DNA of 6,288 nt from Acidobacteriota bacterium. Its GTDB lineage: Bacteria; Acidobacteriota; Vicinamibacteria; Vicinamibacterales; SCN-69-37. The position numbers and the translations under genes were made by a program. The notes beneath the pieces are model-generated. The model was not told the DNA's origin. It did no database searches and was given only the letters and a program-made list of their open reading frames with translations. The stretch is from positions 1 to 6,288 of the forward strand of contig JAKALV010000198.1 of the NCBI GenBank assembly GCA_021824055.1, in the 5' to 3' direction. This document shows, one piece after another, positions 1 through 6,063 of this stretch; the stretch's first letter is position 1; the number at the start of each line of letters is the position of its first letter.

Positions 1-2
1 CG

Positions 3-275
3 GCGCTCGTCGGGTCGTGGCAATGCCAGGTGATGGCCAACGGCGTGATGGCGCGCGAACAGATGGCCTTGAGGCCGAACGGAACATTTCAAGCGCAGGT
101 GTTCGTGAACGGCATGAGCATGTCGGCGTGGGGACGCTGGAGCGTGCAGGGAAGCGTCATCCGCTACGACTACGACGGTCCGCCCGGAACACCGTCGCCT
201 GAGTTCGTGCCGTTCCAGATGCCGCAGCCCAATATCGTGCAAACGCAGAACGGGACGTGTCAGAAGGTCGGGTGA
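3..275 (+). CDS. C-terminal part of a small lipocalin-like protein of unknown function (5' end outside window)
   Basis: I do not recognise this gene. The reading frame is open from the left edge, giving 90 visible residues before a TGA, so the true start and any signal peptide lie upstream; the GTG at 30 and ATG at 33 are probably internal. The visible part begins ALVGSWQCQ and continues with short alternating-hydrophobicity stretches: ALRPNGTFQAQVFV near residues 22-35, then WGRWSVQGSVIRYDY near 43-57. A GxW opening, an 'NGTF' strand and a 'GRW...G..I.Y' strand are typical of small secreted beta-barrel, lipocalin-like proteins, but this is resemblance only. Two cysteines (residues 8 and 86) sit near the ends of the visible part and could form a disulfide. 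No membrane segment is visible. The TGA at 273-275 overlaps the GTG start of the next gene, suggesting co-expression. Function unknown. Confidence 0.6.
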   Translation, partial: ALVGSWQCQVMANGVMAREQMALRPNGTFQAQVFVNGMSMSAWGRWSVQGSVIRYDYDGPPGTPSPEFVPFQMPQPNIVQTQNGTCQKVG

Positions 276-2104
276 CCCTGAAGCGGCGGCACCTGGTCGC
301 GCTGCACGGGTTCGGCCACTACGCGTGGCGCTATCAAGTGGCGCCGCTCCTCAAAGTTATTGCACTGTTGCGCCGGGTGTGGACGCTGGGTGGGGCGGAG
401 CGTACCGCGCTGACCGGCGCCGTCGCGCTGTCGGTCGCCGCGGCGTTGACGCTGGTGCCCGGCGCGCCGGCCAGCGCGGCGGCGATCACGCGTTCCGGCG
501 CGCACCTGGGCCTGTTCGTGTTGATCTGGTCGGTCGCGCTGGCCGCCGCGGCGTCCCAGCGCGGACCATTCGCGTTGGCGATTCTCGCGCCGTGGCTGGT
601 GTTCTATCAGGTGCTCGTATCCGGCACCTGGGTTGGCACACCCGTCGTGGTGCTGCCGATCCTGTGGATCGCGTGGATCTTTTATCTGAGCGCGCGATCG
701 CTGCCGTCGACGGTTGCGGCATCCGCGTGGTGGTGTCTGGCCGCCGTGTGCGTGGGCTACGTCACCGCGGGACCGTCGGGGCTCCGGCGCGGTCTGGGAT
801 GGAATCTGCTGCCGGCACAGGTGCTGGTGGGCGGTGTGATGAGCGTCGCCGGACTTGCCGCGCTCTACATCACCCGCGCTCGCGCCAGGTCACGCGTTGA
901 GTTTGGATTGACACTCTGGGGCGCCCTGCTGGTGTCGGGGGCCGTCGTCGCCTCGGGTGCCGCAAAGGATTGGGTGTTCACGGTCGACTGGGCGGAGCAG
1001 ATGATCGGCGATGCCGGCGCGATCGTCGTGCTGTTCTGGATGTGGATCGGCGGCCGAGCCGGCGCCGGATCGCTCCACTTCGCCGAATGGAGCGTTCGCC
1101 AATCCGCGCGAGTCTTGCCGACGTCCGTGCTTATCGCGGGAACTCCGCCGGTGGTTGCGGCCGTCGCGATGCTGGAGTGGTGGACGTTGCGATCGGCGGC
1201 GCCCGCCGGCAGCGAGTTGCACACCATCGCGCTGGCCGGCCACATGGTCGCCGCCGCGATCATGCTGGCGTGGCTCGCCACGTTGTGGCTGCGCCGCCGG
1301 ATGACGCACGCGCACGTCCTCTCAGCGCTCACCTGGTGGGCCCTCGCGTGGCTGGTGCTGCAAGGGCTTCGCGCCGCCGGCGATGCCGTCGTGGCGACAC
1401 GCGAGTCCGCCCATGCGCTCGCGGTCGTCACATTGCTCGCGCTGGTGATCGGGCTGATCGCGGAGTTCGGCGAACTCGAGCGGTCGTGGGCGAAGCTGAG
1501 CGATGAACGGGTCCGTCGTCAACTCGGGTTTGTGGTGGCTGCCGTCGGCTGCGCCGTCGTGCTGATGACCACGCCCGGCGGGCAGTGGCAGGAGGCGCGC
1601 TCGCTGATGGTGCTCACCGGCCTGGTGCACCTCGCCCTGCCGGTGGCGCTGTACGAACGCCTGCGGCCGCGTCGCGCCGATGGGCCCGTCCCGGGCCCGG
1701 CGCGCGTGGTGTTGTTTGCCGCCGGCTATGCGGCGGCGCTGGTCGTGATGGCGGTGGATCCCGCGCACGCTGTGTCGCTCGTGGCCACGCTGCCGGTGCT
1801 GCTGGTGGGACTCGTGGTGCTCCGGCGGGCCAGACCGGAAGTGGGCGCCGCTGGCGGCGCGTTTGCGGGAGCGCTCTTCGGCGGAGGCGCCGTCGCGGGT
1901 TGGATGATGCCGTATCCGCCGACCTTGCCGTTCGTTCATGTGACGGCGTGGACGAACATGCTTCGAGGCTGGGGCCAGTTGGGCCGGCCGCCGCTGACGT
2001 GGTTCCACGCGGCGCTCATCACGTCGGCGTGGGTGATCGGCGGCGGCGTGGGTTGGCTGCTGTTCCGCGCGCCGCGCGCTTCGCGCGAACCCGTTCCGCG
2101 CTAA
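272..2104 (+). CDS. Large polytopic membrane protein of unknown function, about 17-18 transmembrane segments
   Basis: I do not recognise the family. From the GTG at 272 the product is 610 residues. This start is preferred over the in-frame GTG at 257 because it forms a GTGA overlap with the upstream stop and has an AGAAGG ribosome-binding-like sequence (262-267) four bases ahead. After a basic N-terminus (MTLKRRH, then LLRR near 32-35), hydrophobic segments fall at about residues 46-63, 77-94, 98-117, 122-140, 148-166, 181-201, 212-231, 248-262, 281-301, 318-340, 348-366, 379-397, 417-432, 445-461, 477-496, 500-517, 525-546 and 577-598. The longest charged loops are near 398-416 (ELERSWAKLSDERVRR) and 462-476. 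No nucleotide-binding, heme, protease or glycosyltransferase motif is evident. A polymerase, flippase or transporter-like role is possible but unsupported. The TAA stop overlaps the argF stop on the other strand. Confidence 0.75.
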   Translation: MTLKRRHLVALHGFGHYAWRYQVAPLLKVIALLRRVWTLGGAERTALTGAVALSVAAALTLVPGAPASAAAITRSGAHLGLFVLIWSVALAAAASQRGPFALAILAPWLVFYQVLVSGTWVGTPVVVLPILWIAWIFYLSARSLPSTVAASAWWCLAAVCVGYVTAGPSGLRRGLGWNLLPAQVLVGGVMSVAGLAALYITRARARSRVEFGLTLWGALLVSGAVVASGAAKDWVFTVDWAEQMIGDAGAIVVLFWMWIGGRAGAGSLHFAEWSVRQSARVLPTSVLIAGTPPVVAAVAMLEWWTLRSAAPAGSELHTIALAGHMVAAAIMLAWLATLWLRRRMTHAHVLSALTWWALAWLVLQGLRAAGDAVVATRESAHALAVVTLLALVIGLIAEFGELERSWAKLSDERVRRQLGFVVAAVGCAVVLMTTPGGQWQEARSLMVLTGLVHLALPVALYERLRPRRADGPVPGPARVVLFAAGYAAALVVMAVDPAHAVSLVATLPVLLVGLVVLRRARPEVGAAGGAFAGALFGGGAVAGWMMPYPPTLPFVHVTAWTNMLRGWGQLGRPPLTWFHAALITSAWVIGGGVGWLLFRAPRASREPVPR

Positions 2105-3132
2105 GCGAACAGCTTCGCCAGCAGCGCCTTCTGCGCGTGCAGCCGGTTCTCCGACTGATCGAACACGACCGACTGCGGCGAGTCCATCACGGCGTCGGTG
2201 ACTTCGTGGCCCCGATGCGCCGGCAGGCAATGCATGAAGAGCGCGTCCGGGCCGGCCGCGTCCATGAGCGGTTCGTTCACCTGGAAGGCGGCGAAGATCT
2301 CCTCGCGGGCCTCGGCCTGTTCTTCCTGGCCCATCGATGCCCACACGTCAGTGTAGATGGCATCGGCGCCGGCCACGCCCGCAATCGGGTCGTTGGTCAC
2401 TTCCACCACGCCGCCCCAGCGCGCCACGCGCGCGCAGTCGGCGATGATCGGCTTCGGCAGCTCGTAACCCTTCGGCGAGGCCACCCGCACGCGCATGCCG
2501 GACATCACCGCGGCGTGCGCCAGCGACACCGCCACGTTGTTGCCGTCGCCGACAAACGTGACCGTGCGGCCCCGCAGATCGCCCAGGTGCTCGCGGAGCG
2601 TCAGCAGATCGGCCACGGCCTGGCACGGGTGCTCCTCGTCGGTCAACGCGTTGACTACCCGCAACCCGGGCGCGGCGGCGGCGAATTCCACGAGGCGTGC
2701 CTGCGCGAAGGTGCGGACGACGGCGCCGGCGACCCAGCGTTCGAGATTTCTGGCCACGTCGGTGACGGTTTCGCGGCTGCCGAGCGCCACTTCCGCCGCC
2801 GGGTCGATCACGTCGCCGCCCAGTTCGCGAATCGCGATGGTGAACGTGCTCTTGGTGCGCAGCGACGGCTTGTCGAAGAGCAGCGCCACGTGGCGGCCGG
2901 CGAGCGGCGTCCTCGGGTTGCGGCCCTGAGCGCGTTCCCCCTTCATCTCGGCGGCCAGCGCGAGCGTCTCGTCCAGCTCCTCGTGCGACAGGTCGAGGAC
3001 CGACAGGAAGTCCTTCGAGCGCAGTCCGCGGGCGATGCCCCGCGCCTTCGCGCGGCTGAAGGCGCGCACCCTCGGCGTCTGGTTGTCGGCGGCCTTCGGC
3101 GCGGCGGAACCCTGGAACCCTGGAACCTTCAT
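2101..3132 (-). CDS. argF: Ornithine carbamoyltransferase, with a ~40-residue N-terminal extension
   Basis: ArgF transfers the carbamoyl group of carbamoyl phosphate to ornithine, giving citrulline, in the cytoplasm. The family signatures are all present in the 343-residue product: the carbamoyl-phosphate loop KPSLRTK (S90, R92, T93), an RTF arginine near 140, HPCQ at 168-171, VGDGNN at 194-199, the ornithine-binding SMG at 266-268, HCLPAHRG at 301-308 and ENRLH at 328-332. HPCQ together with HCLPA fits true ornithine rather than N-acetylornithine transcarbamylase, consistent with argJ immediately upstream. Usual family length is about 300-335; the conserved fold starts only at DFLSVLDLS (residue 41), leaving an extension made largely from repeat DNA. 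I chose the ATG at 3132 because it overlaps the argJ TGA (ATGA) and has GGAG eight bases upstream; a GTG at codon 22 is a weaker alternative. Last gene of the operon. The third basic residue of the SxRTR motif is Lys94. Confidence 0.95.
   Translation of the reverse strand: MKVPGFQGSAAPKAADNQTPRVRAFSRAKARGIARGLRSKDFLSVLDLSHEELDETLALAAEMKGERAQGRNPRTPLAGRHVALLFDKPSLRTKSTFTIAIRELGGDVIDPAAEVALGSRETVTDVARNLERWVAGAVVRTFAQARLVEFAAAAPGLRVVNALTDEEHPCQAVADLLTLREHLGDLRGRTVTFVGDGNNVAVSLAHAAVMSGMRVRVASPKGYELPKPIIADCARVARWGGVVEVTNDPIAGVAGADAIYTDVWASMGQEEQAEAREEIFAAFQVNEPLMDAAGPDALFMHCLPAHRGHEVTDAVMDSPQSVVFDQSENRLHAQKALLAKLFA
3085..3102. repeat. 18-bp exact direct repeat, copy 1 (in argF extension)
   Basis: The 18 bases GTCGGCGGCCTTCGGCGC (plus strand) recur exactly at 3255-3272 near the end of argJ. 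Both copies are read in the same frame on the minus strand as APKAAD: ArgF residues 11-16 and ArgJ residues 355-360. The match stops abruptly on both sides. Confidence 0.7.
3106..3127. repeat. 8-bp tandem repeat, 2.75 copies, inside the 5' end of argF
   Basis: The plus strand carries GGAACCCT at 3106-3113 and 3114-3121, followed by a partial GGAACC at 3122-3127, all exact. On the coding strand of argF this is (GGTTCCAG)n and encodes residues 2-9 of the predicted protein (KVPGFQGS). The unit length is not a multiple of three, so gain or loss of one copy would shift the argF frame relative to its ATG. Short GC-rich tandem repeats of this kind usually sit between genes. Confidence 0.8.
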
Positions 3133-4334
3133 GTTCTGTACTCCGCGTTGATGCGCACGTATTCCGCGCTGAAGTCGCACGTCCACATCCGGGCGGCGTG
3201 ATTGCCGCCGAGTCCGAGATCCACCGTGATGGTGATCTCCTTCTGCATGAGCTCGTCGGCGGCCTTCGGCGCCAGGTCGTCGTGCGGCACGCCCTTGACG
3301 AACAGCCGCACGGGGCCGATCGACACCGACGTGGTGTTGATGTCGAACGCCGCGCCGGAGCGGCCCGCGGCCGCCACCAGCCGACCCCAGTTGGGGTCGC
3401 CGCCGTGAATCGCCGTCTTGACCAGCGGCGAATTGCAGATCGTCCGCGCCGCCAGCCACGCATCGCCGGCGGTGGCCGCGCCGGTGACGTTCACCGTGAC
3501 GAGCTTGGTGGCGCCCTCGCCGCCCCGCACGATCTGGCGCGCCAGAAAGCCGCACACGTCAGTCAGCGCGCCGATGAAGTCCACGTCGTCGGCGCTCGTC
3601 ACGTCCACGCCGCTTTCGCCGGATGCGAGCACGAACACGCAATCGTTGGTCGAGCACTCGCCGTCGACCGTGATGGCGTTGAAGGTCGCGTCGGCGACCT
3701 TGACCAGCGCCGCGCGCAGCACCTCCGGCGCGATGGCGACGTCGGTGGTGATGAAGCCGAGCATCGTGGCCATGCGCGGCTCGATCATGCCCGAGCCTTT
3801 GCACATGCCGCCCACGGTGAATCCTCCGGCGCGCACCGCGCAGCTCTTCGGAAACGGATCGGTTGTCATGATCGCGTGCGTGGCGCTTTCGGCGCCGTCC
3901 ACCGAAAGCGACGCGGCCGCCGCCGTGATGCCGGCGCGGACCTTGTCCATCGGCAGGTTGACGCCGATCACGCCCGTGGAGGTCACGAGTATTTCGGCGG
4001 GCGCGCAGCCGAGAGCGGCGGCGGTCAGCGACGCCATCTCGCGGGCGTCGGTCATGCCCTGGTGGCCGGTGCACGCGTTGGCGCAGCCGGCGTTGACGAC
4101 CACCGCGCGCGCCCGGCCGCCGGTGGCCTTCAGGTGCTCCATCGACACGAGCACCGGCGCCGCCTGCGCCTTGTTGGTGGTGAAGACCCCGGCCGCCGCG
4201 ACGACCGCGTTGGCTTCCACGATGGCGACGTCGAAATTGCCGTTCTTCTTGATGCCCGCGCGGACGCCGCGCGCGCGGAAACCGCGCGGCGACGTGACAC
4301 CGCCGGTCGGAACGAAGGTGCGCGTGACGGCCAT
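3129..4334 (-). CDS. argJ: Glutamate N-acetyltransferase / ornithine acetyltransferase ArgJ
   Basis: ArgJ moves the acetyl group from N-acetylornithine to glutamate, releasing ornithine and regenerating N-acetylglutamate; some members also acetylate glutamate from acetyl-CoA. The 401-residue product has normal family length. It is made as a precursor that cleaves itself before a nucleophilic threonine: the motif KGSGMIEPRMATML (179-192) places cleavage between A189 and T190. TSTGVIG (118-124) carries the Thr-Gly pair of the oxyanion hole. HGGDPNWGR (310-318) and the C-terminal INAEYRT are further family hallmarks. The ATG at 4334 lies two bases after the argA stop, with a weak GGTGG-like ribosome site inside the end of argA; its TGA overlaps the argF ATG. 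Whether it is mono- or bifunctional cannot be read from the sequence; the adjacent argA means it need not make the first N-acetylglutamate itself. Confidence 0.96.
   Translation of the reverse strand: MAVTRTFVPTGGVTSPRGFRARGVRAGIKKNGNFDVAIVEANAVVAAAGVFTTNKAQAAPVLVSMEHLKATGGRARAVVVNAGCANACTGHQGMTDAREMASLTAAALGCAPAEILVTSTGVIGVNLPMDKVRAGITAAAASLSVDGAESATHAIMTTDPFPKSCAVRAGGFTVGGMCKGSGMIEPRMATMLGFITTDVAIAPEVLRAALVKVADATFNAITVDGECSTNDCVFVLASGESGVDVTSADDVDFIGALTDVCGFLARQIVRGGEGATKLVTVNVTGAATAGDAWLAARTICNSPLVKTAIHGGDPNWGRLVAAAGRSGAAFDINTTSVSIGPVRLFVKGVPHDDLAPKAADELMQKEITITVDLGLGGNHAARMWTCDFSAEYVRINAEYRT
3141..3144 (-). promoter_or_regulatory. Shine-Dalgarno for argF (supports the upstream ATG)
   Basis: GGAG on the minus strand lies eight bases before the ATG at 3132, within the last codons of argJ. 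With the ATGA overlap it favours this ATG over the internal GTG, even though the resulting N-terminus is unusually long for the family. Confidence 0.6.
3255..3272. repeat. 18-bp exact direct repeat, copy 2 (near the argJ 3' end)
   Basis: This is the partner of the copy at 3085-3102, 170 bases away, encoding ArgJ residues 355-360 (APKAAD). It lies within well-aligned ArgJ sequence, so it is likely the source if the two copies share an origin. Confidence 0.7.
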
Positions 4335-4336
4335 CC

Positions 4337-4855
4337 CTATGCCACCGCCGCGTAGCGCGGCACGTCGACGAGCGCCAGCATCATGGCGTGCTGCTCGCAC
4401 TTCCGGAAGAGCGGGCAGGTCAGGCAGTCGGTGGCGATCTTCTCGGGCAGCCACGTGTGCGGCACGATCGAGAAGTTCTGCCGCACGAAGAACCGCGCGT
4501 CGTGCGTGAAGGCGCAGAGTGTTTCGTACCCGCGCGACTTGGCGGCCGAGCGGATTTCGTTCACCATGCGCGAGGCCAGCCCCACGCCGCGAACGTCCCG
4601 GTTGACCACGAGGGACCGCACCTCGGCGACCTGGGCCGACAGCGGCGCCAGCTCGGCGCACGCCACGAGATCCATCGGCGCGCCGCCCGAGGGATCGGCC
4701 GAGGGCAGGCACGCGACCAGAAAACGATCGGCGTGCCGGGCGAGCTCGTTGAGCTCACGCGGCAGCAGATGTCCTTCGGACACGTGCGAGTTGATCAGCG
4801 CGAACATCGCGTTCGCGTCATCAGCGGTGGCCGGCCGAATGACGAGATCGGTCAT
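4337..4855 (-). CDS. argA: Short stand-alone N-acetylglutamate synthase (GNAT family)
   Basis: The 172-residue protein is a single GNAT acetyltransferase domain, inferred to make N-acetylglutamate from acetyl-CoA and glutamate, the first step of arginine synthesis. It lacks the amino-acid-kinase domain of classical ArgA and matches the short form known from mycobacteria (Rv2747-like) and as a fusion to ArgH in some marine bacteria. Visible landmarks: N-terminal VIRPATADDANAM; AEVRSLVV (77-84), the central beta strand; VRGVGLA (88-94), the acetyl-CoA pyrophosphate loop; FFVRQNF (122-128); and a family-typical tail TDCLTCPLFRKC (142-153) with C144, C147 and C153, followed by H156, a possible metal site. 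Its ATG overlaps the argD TGA (ATGA) and has AGGAG five bases upstream. The location inside an arg operon strongly supports the role; another GNAT substrate is the alternative. Confidence 0.88.
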   Translation of the reverse strand: MTDLVIRPATADDANAMFALINSHVSEGHLLPRELNELARHADRFLVACLPSADPSGGAPMDLVACAELAPLSAQVAEVRSLVVNRDVRGVGLASRMVNEIRSAAKSRGYETLCAFTHDARFFVRQNFSIVPHTWLPEKIATDCLTCPLFRKCEQHAMMLALVDVPRYAAVA

Positions 4856-6063
4856 TTCTTCTCCTGCAGGTGCAGCGTCAGCACGTCGTCCAGAATCGCG
4901 AGCGCCTCGTCGATGTGCGTTTCGGTGATCACGAACGGCGGCAGCAGCCGGATCACCGACGTGGCCGTGCGGTTGACCAGCAGGCCGCGCTCGAGCGCGG
5001 CGGGCACCACCCAGCCGGCGTCTTCGCCGATGTCGATGCCGCGAATCACGCCCGTGCCCCGGACGTCCACGATGCGCGGGTGTTTCGCTTTCATCGCGTC
5101 GAGGCGCGCGTCGAAGTACGCGGACACGCGCTTCACATTCGCGAGCACGCCGCCCCCGCCGGCCACGTCCAGTTCGTGCAGAAACACGAGCGCGGCGCGG
5201 CAGGCCAGCAGATTGCCGCCGTACGTGCTGCCGTGGTCGCCGGGCGCCGCTTCGGCGGCCACCCTGTTGCTGAACATTGCCGCGCCGATCGGTACGCCGG
5301 CGCCCAGTGCCTTGCCGAGGGCCATCAGGTCCGGCTTGAGCCCCAGTGTTTCGCTGTAGGTGAATGTGCCGGTGCGGCCGCAGCCGCACTGGATCTCGTC
5401 GGCGATGAGGAGCGCGCCGGTCTTCGCGCACGCCGCGTTGATCGCCGCGGCCATGGCGCTGGAAATCGGGCGCACGCCGCCTTCGCCCTGGATCGGTTCC
5501 ACGATCACCGCGGCGGTCGTGTCGTCCACGGCCGCCGTGAGCGCCACCGGGTCGTTCACGTCCACGAACACCACATCCGGGATGAGCGGCGCGAACGGCG
5601 CGCGATAGTGCTCGTCCCACGTGACCGAGAGCGAACCCATCGTGCGGCCGTGAAACGCGTGGCTGAACGCCACGTACTTCGTCCGCGTCCCCTTCCAGAA
5701 CCGGCGCGAAAACTTCAGGCAGGCTTCCACCGCTTCGGTGCCGCTGTTGCAGAAGAACGCGCGGTCGAGTCCGGTCAGCGCGGACAGCTGCGCCGCCAGT
5801 TCGCCCTGCAGCGGGTGATAGAAGAGGTTCGACGTGTGGAGGAGCGTCTTCGCCTGATCCGCAATGGCCGCCGCGAGCCTGGCGTGGGCGTGGCCAAGCG
5901 CCACCACGCCGACCCCCGAGATGAAGTCGAGATACGCACGGCCGTTCGAGTCGATCAAACGCACGCCATCGCCGCGCTCGAACACCACGTTCGCGCGCTT
6001 GTAGACCTGCAGCACGTGTTCCGCTTCGAGGCCCTGAACTTCGGTCATCGTGTGTGTCGTCAT
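4852..6063 (-). CDS. argD: Acetylornithine aminotransferase
   Basis: ArgD is a pyridoxal-phosphate enzyme that transaminates N-acetylglutamate 5-semialdehyde with glutamate to give N-acetylornithine; many members also serve lysine synthesis. The 403-residue product has full family length and the class-III aminotransferase motifs in order: NSGTEA (106-111, phosphate cup), AFHGRT (136-141, ring stacking), VEPIQGEGG (188-196), DEIQCGCGRTG (222-232, D222 pairs with the cofactor ring nitrogen), the Schiff-base lysine K251 in LGKALGAGVPIGA, and GSTYGGN (278-284). I chose the ATG at 6063 because it overlaps the argB TGA as ATGA; an ATG five codons later (6048) is an alternative without a better ribosome site. 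The Shine-Dalgarno match is weak (GAG about ten bases upstream), so translation probably depends on coupling to argB. The stop overlaps the argA start. Related 4-aminobutyrate or succinylornithine aminotransferases are unlikely given the operon. Confidence 0.95.
   Translation of the reverse strand: MTTHTMTEVQGLEAEHVLQVYKRANVVFERGDGVRLIDSNGRAYLDFISGVGVVALGHAHARLAAAIADQAKTLLHTSNLFYHPLQGELAAQLSALTGLDRAFFCNSGTEAVEACLKFSRRFWKGTRTKYVAFSHAFHGRTMGSLSVTWDEHYRAPFAPLIPDVVFVDVNDPVALTAAVDDTTAAVIVEPIQGEGGVRPISSAMAAAINAACAKTGALLIADEIQCGCGRTGTFTYSETLGLKPDLMALGKALGAGVPIGAAMFSNRVAAEAAPGDHGSTYGGNLLACRAALVFLHELDVAGGGGVLANVKRVSAYFDARLDAMKAKHPRIVDVRGTGVIRGIDIGEDAGWVVPAALERGLLVNRTATSVIRLLPPFVITETHIDEALAILDDVLTLHLQEKK
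4861..4865 (-). promoter_or_regulatory. Shine-Dalgarno for argA
   Basis: AGGAG on the minus strand is five bases from the argA ATG at 4855, inside the final codons of argD (which ends LQEKK). It is the strongest ribosome-binding match in the operon part seen here and fixes the argA start. Confidence 0.75.

Noticed and set aside
347..370. Local AT-richer patch with a TTGCAC box as a promoter for the membrane gene
   Set aside because: No convincing -10 element follows at the right distance, and the patch lies inside the coding frame.
2073..2100. Hairpins at 2073-2087 (CGCGCG arms, CTT loop) and 2084-2100 (6-bp stem in the argF transcript) as intrinsic terminators
   Set aside because: Neither is followed by a T-run, and such short self-complementary GC stretches are expected in DNA of this composition.
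2105..2118. GCGAA/TTCGC hairpin right after the convergent stops
   Set aside because: The stem is only five pairs with no T-run, and it is explained by the argF C-terminal codons.
1322..2344. 340-codon minus-strand open frame continuing past argF
   Set aside because: It overlaps both argF and the membrane gene in other frames and has shadow-type composition.
2101..3132. argF as N-acetylornithine or N-succinylornithine transcarbamylase
   Set aside because: The HPCQ, SMG and HCLPAHRG motifs fit true ornithine carbamoyltransferase, and the neighbouring ArgJ already produces free ornithine.
1585..3201. 538-codon plus-strand open frame across the end of the membrane gene and argF
   Set aside because: It is antisense to clear argF sequence, is rich in Arg/Gly/Ala/His as expected of GC-rich shadow frames, and shows no family motif.
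3198..4355. 385-codon plus-strand open frame opposite argJ
   Set aside because: It mirrors argJ codons; the low-complexity His/Arg/Gly-rich product has no recognisable domain.
4388..5359. 323-codon plus-strand open frame opposite argA and argD
   Set aside because: Both underlying minus-strand genes are well supported by catalytic motifs; this frame has none.
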